A DNA stretch of 13,867 bases from Eimeria necatrix (lineage: Eukaryota; Apicomplexa; Conoidasida; Eucoccidiorida; Eimeriidae), in contig NW_013653834.1 in the NCBI RefSeq assembly GCF_000499385.1, positions 22,501 to 36,367 on the forward strand, given 5' to 3'. Shown one piece after another: positions 1-7,491 of the stretch (the stretch's first letter is position 1; every line of letters starts with the position of its first letter). Position numbers and translations under genes: made by a program. The notes beneath the pieces are model-generated. The model ran no database searches, was not told the origin of the DNA, and was given only the letters and a program-made list of their open reading frames with translations.

Positions 1-130
1 CTGCTGCTGCTGCTGCTGCTTGGGTTTGCTGCCCGCTTTTATCTTTGCTGCGGTGGGAAGAGACACAAAGCCGGGGGGAGGAAGCAGCAGTGGGGGGTGT
101 GGGGCCCCCAGCACTGAACTCCCTGCAGTC

Positions 131-179
<49 letters not shown>

Positions 180-840
180 ACTGGCGCAGCAGCAGCCTGC
201 AGCAAACCCTCAGAAGGGGGGCCCCCCGGGGACAGAGGGGCCCCATCTCCTTCTTCCCCACAAATGGGAAAAGCAGAATCTGTGCTGCTGCGCAGCTCCT
301 CGCTGCTGCTGCTGCTGCTGCTGCTGCTGGGGCAGCGCAGACTGGGAAGGTGCAGACGCCGCATTTTAAGTTTGCTGCTTCCGCTGCTGCTGCTGCAGTG
401 GCTTGCTGCTCTTGCAGCGGCTTGCTGCTGCTGCAGTGGCTTGCTGCTGCTGCGGTGGCTTGCTGCTGCTGCGGTGGCTTGCCGTTACTGCAGTTTGCTG
501 CTGCTGCAGTGGCCTGCTGCTGCTGCAGTGGCTTGCTGCTGCTGCAGTTGCTAGGTCTTGCAGTCGTGGCTTGCTGCTGTGGCAGTGGCTTGCTGCCGCA
601 GCAGTGGCTCGCTGCTGCTGCAGTGGCTTGCTGCAGTGGCTTGCTGCTGCTGCAGTGGCTTGCTGCTGCTGTGAGAAAACCCTGAGTACCCCAAGACAAT
701 GGGGGGCCCCCGGGGGGCCCCTAGGGGCCTCTAGGGGCCCCTGAGACACAGGGGGCCCCCCGGAGGCCCCCCGGGTGGCTGCCGGCTGCAGGGGGGCCCC
801 TGGGGAGCCGGGGGAAAGTTTTGCTGCTGCAGCAAAAAGA
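1..840. repeat. CTG tracts and a 19-bp minisatellite; no confident gene
   Basis: A (CTG)n tract lies at about 131-178 and a second at about 302-330. From about 372 to 672 there is an imperfect array of the 19-bp unit CTTGCTGCTGCTGCRGTGG (starts at 421, 440, 459 and 478, for example). GGGGCCCC-type sequence fills about 700-815. Because 19 is not a multiple of 3, the array cycles through all frames and keeps several frames open without meaning. Between 20 and 130 both strands show short non-repetitive peptides, such as RSKDKSGQQTQ on the minus strand, but no motif or splice pair decides between them. Confidence 0.7.
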
Positions 841-907
841 TGAAAGGAATATCAGTAATTCATTGTTTTGCAATTCTTAACTCATTGATGCAGCAGCAGC
901 AGCAGCT

Positions 908-939
<32 letters not shown>

Positions 940-1046
940 CGATCCAGCGAGAGCAATGGGTGGACGCGGCTGCAGCGCTCAGAGCACGAGAAAAACAAAA
1001 CACAACCCCCCGAACCCTAAACCCTAAACCCTAAACCCTAAACCCT
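841..1046. repeat. CAG tract and AAACCCT array, possible small exon
   Basis: A (CAG)n tract at about 891-938 is followed by a short unique stretch (939-1005) and an AAACCCT array (about 1012-1046). Read on the + strand the unique stretch gives TIQREQWVDAAAALRAREKQ. On the minus strand it is preceded by a pyrimidine-rich run ending GCGCTGCAG|, a good acceptor. Neither reading is recognisable, so no gene is called. Confidence 0.5.
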
Positions 1047-1166
1047 CAATTTTTCTAATTAAAGAACAGGAGAGCAGCAGATTTTCTCATTTAAAGTGCT
1101 GCCGGGGGCCTCAGCAGCTGCGCCGGCAGCAGACCACTGCCGCAGAGGGGCCCCCCAAGCGGCACC

Positions 1167-1167
<1 letters not shown>

Positions 1168-1221
<54 letters not shown>

Positions 1222-1305
1222 CAGCAAAGCCTGCTAAGCTCGGCGCTCCTTATATGTGATACTAAAGCAAATTATTTCATTGTTTCTTATAACTTGTTCC
1301 TAGCC

Positions 1306-1352
<47 letters not shown>
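1168..1352. repeat. (CAG)17 and (CTG)15 inverted pair flanking unique DNA
   Basis: (CAG)17 at 1168-1218 and (CTG)15 at 1308-1352 are reverse complements. The 89 bases between them are non-repetitive and AT-balanced. They are the only ordinary-looking sequence just upstream of the COX11 start, so they may hold promoter or 5' UTR sequence, but no specific element can be named. Confidence 0.85.
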
Positions 1353-1353
<1 letters not shown>

Positions 1354-1440
1354 AGTCAGCTGCTGATGCAGCATTGCTGCGCCACAGGGGCCCCACGCCC
1401 CTCGAATTCATTGTGAGGGGCCCCCAGTGACTAGCGAAGT

Positions 1441-1651
1441 ATGGCTGCAGCAGCAGCAGCTGCTGCTGCTGCTGCTGCTGCAGCGCAGCTGCTGCGGCGG
1501 CCCCTCATGGGGCCCCCCGGGGGGCCCCTCTGCAGCTGGTTGGGGCCCCTATGTGGCAGCAGCAGCAGGGCCCCCAAGACCACCTTTTTGCTGCAGCAGC
1601 AGCAAAGCTGCTGCCGCTTTTCGCTCAGGCGCAGCCTCTGCAGCAGCAGGT

Positions 1652-1689
<38 letters not shown>

Positions 1690-2210
1690 TGCAGCAGCAG
1701 CTGCTGCTCATTTTACAGAACAGAGCTCAGATTCTTTTCTTCTGCCATGCTGGGGGGCCCCCCACTAAAGGGTACTGGCGTGCCCCATGAGGGGCCCCCA
1801 GGGGCCCCCCATTCTTCTTCAAACCCAGCCCAGGGGGCCCCTCTAAATGGGCCCTCAGGGGGCCCCCCAGGGGGCCCCCCAGGGGGCCCCCCAGGGTGCC
1901 CCCCTGGGGGCCCCCCTGGGGGCCCCCCGCAGCCTCCCGAGCCCCAGAAACCTAGAGGGTCCTTTTCTTCTGCGGGTCTCCCTGGGGGCCCCTCTGGGGG
2001 CCCCCCTGGGGGCCCCCCTGGGGGCCCCCCGGGGGCCCCCCCCCATGGGGGCCCCCCTAGGGCCCCGCCCCGTGGGGCCCCCCCTGGGGGCCCCCCGCGC
2101 CCCGGGCCCCCCCCTGGGGGCCGCTGGAGGGCCCCCCCGTCAGCCCCCCCGGGGGCCCCCTTTGGGGGCCCCCCCGGGGGCCCCCCGTGGGTCCCCGCGT
2201 GGGGCCCCCC

Positions 2211-2252
<42 letters not shown>

Positions 2253-2431
2253 AGGGGAGGTGCTGCAGCGAACAGCAATTCGCTGCATTTGTCTCTTTTT
2301 TGGATTGTGTGGGGTGGCTTTTGCTGCTGCTCCTCTTTATGCTGCTTTCTGCAGCAGCACAGGGTACGGGGGGGCCCTGGGGCCCCCCCCGCACCGCCGG
2401 GGGCAAGCTGCTGCTGCGCCGCTGCGGCAGC

Positions 2432-2485
<54 letters not shown>

Positions 2486-2488
2486 ACG
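1441..2488 (+). CDS. COX11: COX11 exon 1: presequence, Pro/Gly-rich extension, membrane segment
   Basis: The ATG at 1441 is the first Met after an in-frame TAG at 1432-1434 and has A at -3 and G at +4. Residues 1-105 run through poly-Ala, [19 protein letters not shown], poly-Ser and [13 protein letters not shown]. This Arg/Ser-rich, acid-poor stretch would suit a mitochondrial presequence. About 140 residues of GPPGGP-type repeat encoded by GGGGCCCC arrays follow, then poly-Ser, the hydrophobic segment (280-297) and the COX11 signature [15 protein letters not shown] second poly-Ser run (AGC tract, about 2431-2481) sits between this motif and the soluble domain. The donor GACG|GTCAGT at 2488/2489 leaves one base, which with AA of the next exon makes a Glu codon. 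The G/C-only part is open in several frames, so an undetected intron upstream of about 2250 cannot be excluded. Confidence 0.7.
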
Positions 2489-2942
2489 GTCAGTTTTTTG
2501 CCTCCTTTTTCCCCTTTTTAATCTTCTTTTTTGCCTCTTTTTCTTTCTTTCTTTTTTATCTCTTTTTTTAATTCTTTTTAATTCTTTTTTAATTCCTTTT
2601 TAATTCTTTTTTAATTCTTTTTAATTTTTTTTTTTAAAACTTCTCCCTTCAGCCTCTCTCTTTTGCTTCTTTAAATCCCTTTAATCCCCTTTAATTATTT
2701 TATTTTTTTAATTTAATTTAATTTGATTGATTTAATTAATTTAATTTAACCAATTTGTCTTAATTTAATTAATTTGATTTAAGCTAATTAATTAAGCTAA
2801 ATTTAATTAATATAACACAATATAATCTAATTATTTAAATTAAATTATTTAATTGATCAATTAATTAACCAATTAATTAAATAATTAAATAATTCAATAA
2901 CGAAGTAAATAAATAAATAGTTAATTAATTAATTAATTAGTG

Positions 2943-2974
<32 letters not shown>

Positions 2975-3291
2975 AATTTAGTTAATCAATTAATTTAGTT
3001 AATTAATTAATTAATTAATTAATTAATTAATTAATTAATTAATTAATTAATTAAGTTAATTAATTATTTAATTAATTAATTAATTAATTATTTATTTATT
3101 TATTTATTTAATTATTTATTTATTTATTTTATTTTATTTTTGTTTCAGAAATCCTGACAATTGACTTTGCTTCGCACTGCAACTTGCCCTGGAGCTTCCG
3201 GCCGCTGCAGCAGCAAATTAAAATTGCTCCTGGAGAAACAGCTTTGGCTTTTTACCGGGCCAAGAACTTGACAAACAAACCCATTATAGGT

Positions 3292-3343
<52 letters not shown>

Positions 3344-3572
3344 GGTCGTCTCAGCTTTTTAGCGGGCCAAAAACTTGACAGACAGAGCCATTATAGGTTT
3401 GCTGCTGCTGCTGCTGCTGCTGCTGCGGTCGGCCCAAAAACGTGACAAATAGACCTATTGTAGCTTTGCTGCTGCTGCTGCTGCTGGTGGTATTGCTGCT
3501 GCTGCTGCTGCTGCTGCGGTCGTCTCAGCTTTTTAGCGGGCCAAAAACTTGACAAATAGACCCATTATAGCT

Positions 3573-3608
<36 letters not shown>

Positions 3609-3768
3609 TTGGTGCGGTCTTTTCAGCGAGGCAGAAACTTGACAAATAGACCTATTATAGCTTTGCTGCTGCTGTTGGTGTTGCTGCTGCTGCTGCTGCT
3701 GCTGCTGCGGTCGTCTTAGCTTTCTAGAGAACCAAGAATTTGAAAAATAGGCCCATTATAAGTCATTT

Positions 3769-3808
<40 letters not shown>

Positions 3809-3856
3809 AGAGGGCAAAATATTGAAATGACAAAGCCGGATTAAGTAGCTTCTAAA

Positions 3857-3899
<43 letters not shown>

Positions 3900-6135
3900 G
3901 TCTTGCTGCTGTGTCTGCTGCTTTAGCTGCTCCTGCTGCTGGCGCTGCAGCAGCAAGGGTTAAGGGTTTAGGGTTTAGATTGCAGGGTTAAGGGTTAAAG
4001 GTCTAGGGTTACGGGTTCAGGATTTAGGGTTTAGGGTTTAGGGTTTAGGGTTTAGGGTTTAGAGTTTAGGTCCAAGGGTTTAGGGCTACGGGTCTAGAAC
4101 TAAGGGTTTAGGGTTACGGGCCTAGAATTAAGGCTTTAGGACTGAGGGTTTAGGGTCTAGGACTAAGGGTTGAGGGTTTAGGGTTTAGGGTTTAGGGTTT
4201 AGGGTTTAGGGTTTAGGGTTTAGGGTTTAGGGTTTAGGGTTTGCATGCAGGCATGTCTGTCTACCACGTGCTGCCTGCGGAGGCGGCTCAGTACTTCAAC
4301 AAAATCCAATGTTTTTGTTTTGAAGAACAACTTTTAGGACCAAGTAATTTTAATTTCTTTTTTAATTCTTTTTAATTCTTTTTAATTCTTTTTAATTATT
4401 TTAATTATTTTAATTCATTTTAATTCATTTTAATTCTACTTTAATTTGTTTAAATTGCTTTGTTTTCTTTTTTTCTTTTATTTCCTTTTTTTTTATCTTT
4501 TTTGATCTTTTGTTTTGTAGAACAACTTTTAGGACCAAGTAATTTTAATTTCTTTTTTAATTCTTTTTAATTAATTTAATTCATTTTAATTCATTTTAAT
4601 TCTGCTTTAATTTGTTTTAATTGTTTTGTTTTCTTTTATTCTTTTATTTCCTTTTTTTTGATTTTTTTGATCTTTTTTTGATCTTTTTTTGAGTTTTTTT
4701 GCTTTTGTGTTAGAGAACAATTGTTAAGACCAAGTAATTTTAAATTCTTTTTTATTTTTATTCTTTTAAATTCATTTTTTATGATTTTAATTCATTTTAA
4801 TTCATTTTAATTCTACTTTAATTTACTTTAATTATTTAATTTCCTTTTATTCCTTTTTTGGGTTTTTTTATCTTTTTTGATCTTTTTTTGGCCCTTTTTG
4901 CTTTCGTTTTGAAGTACAATTGCTGGTCTTTTTTTAATTATTTTAAATTCTTTTTTGTTTTTTTAATTCTCCTTTTAATTCGCTTTTTAATTCTTTTTAA
5001 TTCTTTTTTAAAAATTTTAATTTCTTTTTTAATTTTCTTTTTAATTCTGTTCACAAATCCTTGTTATATCTTTTTATCTCTTCTCATTTTCCTTGTATTT
5101 ATGTATTAATTAATCACTTAAATTTTTTTAAAATTAACTAATTAATTAATCACTAGTTAATTAATTAAATACTAATTAATTAATTAATTAATTATTTAAT
5201 ATTTAATTAATTAATTAATTGATTAATTAGTAATTAATTTATTAATTTATTTATTAATTTATTTATTTATTTATTTAATTTTAATTCTTTTTTAAAAATT
5301 TTAATTTCTTTTTTAATTTTCTTTTTAATTCTGTTCACAAATCCTTGTTATATCTTTTTATCTCTTCTCATTTTCCTTGTATTTATGTATTAATTAATCA
5401 CTTAAATTTTTTTAAAATTAACTAATTAATTAATCACTAGTTAATTAATTAAATACTAATTAATTAATTAATTAATTATTTAATATTTAATTAATTAATT
5501 AATTGATTAATTAGTAATTAATTTATTAATTTATTTATTAATTTATTTATTTATTTATTTATTTATTTTTGATTTCAGAAGAAGAAGTGGATATGCCAGT
5601 TTTGTTTTTTGTGGACCCGGACATTCTGGACGACCCGCGTTTTGGTATTTAAATTTTATTTATTTTAATTTCTTTTTTTTAATTTCTTTTTTTTATTTTT
5701 GATTTCTTTTTTAATTCTTTTTTACTTTTTTTAATTCAGTTTAAAGCTTTTCTTTCTTTCTTTTATTTGCTGCTTTTATTTCACTCTTTTTGCCTTTTTA
5801 TTTTCTTTTTTCGGCTTTTTTTTGTTTTTTATTTTCCGCTTTTTGTCCTTTATTTGTTATTTGTTTTATTTATTATTCAAATTGCTATTTCTTTTGTTTA
5901 TTTTTTCTTTTATTGGTCATTTTCTTTCTTTGTTGTTTTTTTTATTTGTTACTTCTTTTATTTATTATATCTTTTACTTTTCTTTTATTTATTATTCTTT
6001 TATTTATCATTTCTTCTCTTTGTTTCTTTATTATTTTGTTTGTTTTATTTATTTCCTTTTTTCTGTTTTTGCTTCTTTTAATTGCCTCTCTTTCTTCTCC
6101 TTTACCTCCTTTTCAATCTCTTTTTTGTTTTTCTG

Positions 6136-6181
<46 letters not shown>

Positions 6182-6271
6182 AGAGCAGATGCGCCGCATC
6201 ACTCTTTCTTACATCTTCTTCGAATCTGCTTCTGAGATCCCAGAGGAGTACAAACACCTGGCAATAGGCAA

Positions 6272-6315
<44 letters not shown>

Positions 6316-6584
6316 ATTTTGTTGCTGCTGCTGGTCTTTCTTTCGTTGCGGCTGCCGGTGTTGGTGCTGCTGTTGCTGCTGCTGCTTCCGCAGCAGGCAG
6401 CTGCTGCTTCCGCAGCAGCAGCAACTCTAGTTGCTGCTGTGGTCTCTACAGCATTTGCTGCTGCTTCTGCTGCTGCCAGCCTTGCGTCTTCTGCTGCTGC
6501 TGCGGATGATCACACTGCTGCTGCTGTTCTGTTGCTGCTGCAGCAAAACCTGCACCGAACAAGACTGACCTTGTGGCTGTTTAA
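1441..6584 (+). CDS. COX11: COX11, mitochondrial copper chaperone for cytochrome c oxidase assembly (6-exon model)
   Basis: COX11 is an inner-membrane protein that delivers copper to the CuB site of cytochrome c oxidase subunit 1. The model joins 1441-2488, 3149-3289, 4251-4343, 5579-5644, 6184-6267 and 6544-6584, giving 1473 nt and 490 residues with no internal stop. Family landmarks appear in the right order: a membrane segment at about residues 280-297, then [14 protein letters not shown] (298-311), LPWSF (362-366), [13 protein letters not shown] (377-389), [13 protein letters not shown] (411-423) with copper-ligand Cys417/Cys419, [14 protein letters not shown] (429-442) and [10 protein letters not shown] (455-464). 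The third conserved Cys, next to the membrane, is Cys304. All five introns are phase 1 and the four middle exons are multiples of 3. The protein is longer than typical COX11 because of a repeat-rich N-terminus. The core (exons 1 end to 5) is secure. The start codon and the last exon are inferred. Confidence 0.9.
1741..2220. repeat. GGGGCCCC-type G/C-only array inside COX11 exon 1
   Basis: Units such as GGGGGCCCCC, often spaced 12 bases apart (about 1855-1930 and 1981-2045), translate in the COX11 frame to GPPGGP-like repeats. On the opposite strand they give almost the same Gly/Pro repeats. Similar arrays occur at about 9324-9470 and 9860-10325. Confidence 0.85.
2489..3148 (+). other. COX11 intron 1: T-rich and TTAA-repeat intron
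   Basis: This 660-base intron starts with T-rich TTTTTAATTC repeats (about 2510-2640). It then passes into almost pure A/T tetranucleotide repeats: TTAA/TAAT units, densest at 2985-3095, flanked by AAAT and TTTA runs. It ends in a TTTA-rich tract before the acceptor TTTCAG. No gene is visible in it. Confidence 0.85.
3149..3289 (+). CDS. COX11: COX11 exon 2: start of the soluble copper-binding domain
   Basis: The acceptor is TTGTTTCAG| at 3148 after a T-rich tract, and the donor is ATTATAG|GTTTGC at 3289/3290. The exon reads [18 protein letters not shown], then [13 protein letters not shown] and NKPIIG. These match the conserved beta-strand core of COX11 (PW-F-P, GE-ALAFY-A-N, KPI-G in the family). 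It is 141 nt long, phase 1 at both ends. Its last 40-50 bases recur as decayed copies in the following intron. Confidence 0.93.
3290..3858 (+). repeat. Tandem copies of the exon-2 3' end plus donor region
   Basis: Exon 2 ends in AAGAACTTGACAAACAAAC then CCATTATAG|GTTTGCTG. Related blocks end at 3396, 3463, 3570, 3660 and 3760, with a very degenerate one near 3858. Block ends are 67-107 bases apart, varying mainly with the length of the CTG tract between them. The first copy keeps AG|GT. Copies 2-4 read AG|CTTTGCTG, so the 5' splice site is lost. Confidence 0.85.
3956..4243 (+). repeat. Interstitial telomere-like TTTAGGG array in intron 2
   Basis: Perfect runs of TTTAGGG (about 4022-4062 and 4162-4241) are separated by degenerate units such as GGGTTAAGGG, GGTCTAGGG and GGGCTACGGG. 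The heptamer is the telomere repeat of apicomplexans and plants. Here it is interstitial, in the sense strand of a gene. Confidence 0.92.
4251..4343 (+). CDS. COX11: COX11 exon 3: CFCF copper-binding motif
   Basis: The acceptor TTTGCATGCAG| at 4250 lies directly after a telomere-like TTTAGGG array. The donor is GACCAA|GTAATT at 4343/4344. The 93-nt exon encodes [19 protein letters not shown] followed by [11 protein letters not shown]. The CxC pair (Cys417, Cys419) is the Cu(I)-binding motif known in COX11. A phase-1 split codon (G|GC) restores the Gly of the conserved PIIG-S-Y segment at the exon 2-3 junction. Confidence 0.95.
4318..4930 (+). repeat. About 195-bp tandem repeat carrying the exon-3 end and its donor
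   Basis: The exon-3 end AGAACAACTTTTAGGACCAA followed by GTAATTTTAATTTC (donor at 4344) recurs with the donor at 4539 and, more diverged, at 4734, exactly 195 bases apart each time. A fourth, decayed copy (GAAGTACAATTGCTGGTC) lies near 4911 without a donor. The T-rich intron between copies is shared too. Confidence 0.88.
4344..5578 (+). other. COX11 intron 3: repeated donor regions and a 284-bp duplication
   Basis: This 1235-base intron is strongly T-rich on the coding strand. It begins with about 195-bp tandem units that each carry a copy of the exon-3 end. It continues with TTTTTAATTC repeats and ends in a near-perfect 284-bp direct duplication (4997-5564). No independent gene is visible. 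Confidence 0.85.
4997..5564 (+). repeat. 284-bp tandem direct duplication
   Basis: 4997-5280 and 5281-5564 are co-linear at an offset of 284 bases. Shared landmarks include CTGTTCACAAATCCTTG (5047 and 5331) and GATTAATTAGTAATTAA (5221 and 5505). The only difference seen by eye is in the last few bases. The near identity in AT-rich DNA points to a recent event or an assembly duplication. Confidence 0.9.
5579..5644 (+). CDS. COX11: COX11 exon 4: EEVDMPV block
   Basis: The acceptor is TTTGATTTCAG| at 5578 and the donor TTTTG|GTATTT at 5644/5645. The 66-nt exon encodes [18 protein letters not shown] followed by PRF. This aligns with the invariant VDMPV-F--DP block that follows the copper motif in COX11. 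A TAA two codons beyond the donor shows that the exon must end here. Confidence 0.95.
5645..6183 (+). other. COX11 intron 4: long pyrimidine/T-rich intron ending in (CTG)n
   Basis: From 5645 to about 6130 the coding strand is dominated by T with scattered C, G and A. It looks like a very long polypyrimidine tract. A (CTG)n tract (about 6133-6183) follows, and its final CAG is the acceptor. Translations of this tract give only Phe/Leu-rich artefacts. Confidence 0.8.
6184..6267 (+). CDS. COX11: COX11 exon 5: LSYIFF block
   Basis: The acceptor is the last CAG of a (CTG)n tract at 6181-6183. The exon reads [20 protein letters not shown] then EEYKHLAI, matching the C-terminal ITLSYTFF strand of the family. 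The best donor is ATAG|GCAAGT at 6267/6268, a GC-type donor with perfect flanking consensus that keeps phase 1. The GT at 6272-6273 (GGCAA|GTTGCT) fits consensus less well and would be phase 2. With no splicing, the frame reads through poly-Leu and Cys/Ala runs to a TGA at 6507-6509. Confidence 0.88.
   Translation, partial: SRCAASLFLTSSSNLLLRSQRSTNTWQ
6268..6543 (+). other. COX11 intron 5: putative GC-AG intron, CTG-rich
   Basis: This 276-base intron starts GCAAGT and ends CTGCTGCAG. Inside are a (CTG)n tract (about 6274-6312) and degenerate GCTGCT/GCAGCA DNA. Its placement depends on the terminal-exon inference. Confidence 0.5.
6544..6584 (+). CDS. COX11: COX11 exon 6 (putative terminal exon)
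   Basis: This exon was placed by inference. After the acceptor TTGCTGCTGCAG| at 6543, the phase-1 frame gives a split Ala codon (G|CA), then [12 protein letters not shown] and a TAA at 6582-6584. The tail is short, hydrophilic and free of homopolymers, as expected at the variable COX11 C-terminus. No other nearby CAG acceptor gives such a clean ending. A phase-1 acceptor at 6753 would open a longer frame that runs into poly-Ser and is less attractive. Confidence 0.5.
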
Positions 6585-7062
6585 GGCAGCAGCAGCAGCA
6601 GCAAACCAATGCCTACAGCAGGTGCAGCAACAACAGCTTGCAGCTGCTGCTGCTGCATATCAAAACAGCAGCGCCAAGAAAGGCTGCTGCTATATTTTAG
6701 CCTTGTGCAGCAGCAGCAGCAACTTTGCTGCAGCAGCAGCATTCCTGCTGCAGCTGCTGCAGTAGATCTGAACAGCAACAATAGAACAAGTGCACATGCA
6801 CAACCAATGCACTTGAAACGCAGCAGCAGCAGCAGCAGCAGCAGCTGCTGCTGCTGCTGCTGTTGCTTCTAGCTCTCTTGCAGCGCTTCCAATGGAACTG
6901 CTGCAGCAGCAGCAGCTGCTGCTGCTGTTGCTTCTAGCTCTACTGCAACGGTCCTACTGGAGCTGCTGCAGCAGTTTCTAAGTTTATTATTTCTACTGCT
7001 GCTGCAGTTGCTGCTTCACTTAATGCTGCTGCTGCTACTGCCGTTGCTGCTGCTTCTACTGG

Positions 7063-7114
<52 letters not shown>

Positions 7115-7140
7115 CCTAAGCAATACAAACGGAGTTGGTT
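6585..7140. repeat. CAG/CTG-rich DNA between COX11 and the minus-strand candidate gene
   Basis: This stretch holds (CAG)8(CTG)6 at 6821-6862 and a roughly 70-bp imperfect duplication marked by GTTGCTTCTAGCTCT (about 6861 and 6927). It also holds a long (CTG)n tract at about 7061-7110. Short open frames on both strands are Ala, Leu, Cys or Gln runs. No gene is supported. Confidence 0.6.
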
Positions 7141-7455
7141 TTAAAACTCTTGCAGCGGCAGCTGCTGCGACAAAGTTTGCTGCTGCGCACGCTGCTGCTC
7201 TTGCTGCAGTAAACTCAGTTGCTGCGCACGCTGGCGCAGTTCACAATTTTGCTGCAGCAGCTTAGATGCTTTTGCTGCTGCAGCAAACTGCGCTGCTGCC
7301 CATGCTTCTGCTGCTGCAGCAGCAAGACCCCTTCTTGCTGCTGCAGCAGCACCAGCTGCGAACGAGCCTGCTGCAGCTGCAGGCTCACCCCGCAGCAGCA
7401 GCGGTAGCTGCTGCAGCGAAGTCAGCTGCCGTGCGTGCTTCTCCTGCTGCAGCAA
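7141..7455 (-). CDS. Candidate coiled-coil C-terminal exon(s), Gln/Leu-rich, unidentified
   Basis: On the minus strand the frame closing with TAA at 7143-7141 ends in NCELRQRAQQLSLLQQEQQR, AQQQTLSQQLPLQEF. The Leu/Gln heptad-like spacing with varied codons looks like real coiled coil and not a pure triplet run. Upstream in the same frame QEKHARQLTSLQQL is similar. Between them this frame turns into poly-Ala while another frame gives QLQQARSQLVLLQQEGV, so the coding frame appears to switch. CGGG|GTGAGC near 7395 is a plausible donor, so introns could explain the switch. A frameshift or simple repeat noise could also do so. Its position fits the 3' end of a minus-strand gene convergent with COX11. 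The family is not recognised. Confidence 0.35.
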   Translation of the reverse strand: MLQQEKHARQLTSLQQLPLLLRGEPAAAAGSFAAGAAAAARRGLAAAAAEAWAAAQFAAAAKASKLLQQNCELRQRAQQLSLLQQEQQRAQQQTLSQQLPLQEF

Positions 7456-7456
7456 G

Positions 7457-7491
<35 letters not shown>

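Larger units (their letters stand above)
3290..4250 (+). other. COX11 intron 2: CTG tracts, decayed exon-2 copies, telomere-like array
   Basis: The first 570 bases alternate (CTG)n tracts with five or six decaying copies of the end of exon 2. After a last (CTG)13 tract (about 3859-3897) comes a TTTAGGG-type array (about 3956-4243) that runs to within ten bases of the acceptor. Confidence 0.85.

Noticed and set aside
1713..2288. Minus-strand Gly/Pro-rich frames opposite COX11 exon 1
   Set aside because: GGGGCCCC arrays are nearly self-complementary, so the opposite strand reads Gly/Pro too. The COX11 motif fixes the + strand frame.
3184..3378. A separate small protein starting upstream of LPWSF
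   Set aside because: It is COX11 exon 2 read through its donor into the CTG tract of intron 2.
3956..4243. A true chromosome end
   Set aside because: The heptamer array lies inside a COX11 intron with coding exons on both sides, so it is interstitial.
4858..6235. Phe/Leu-rich 'membrane protein' frames
   Set aside because: They are translations of T-rich intron sequence between proven COX11 exons.
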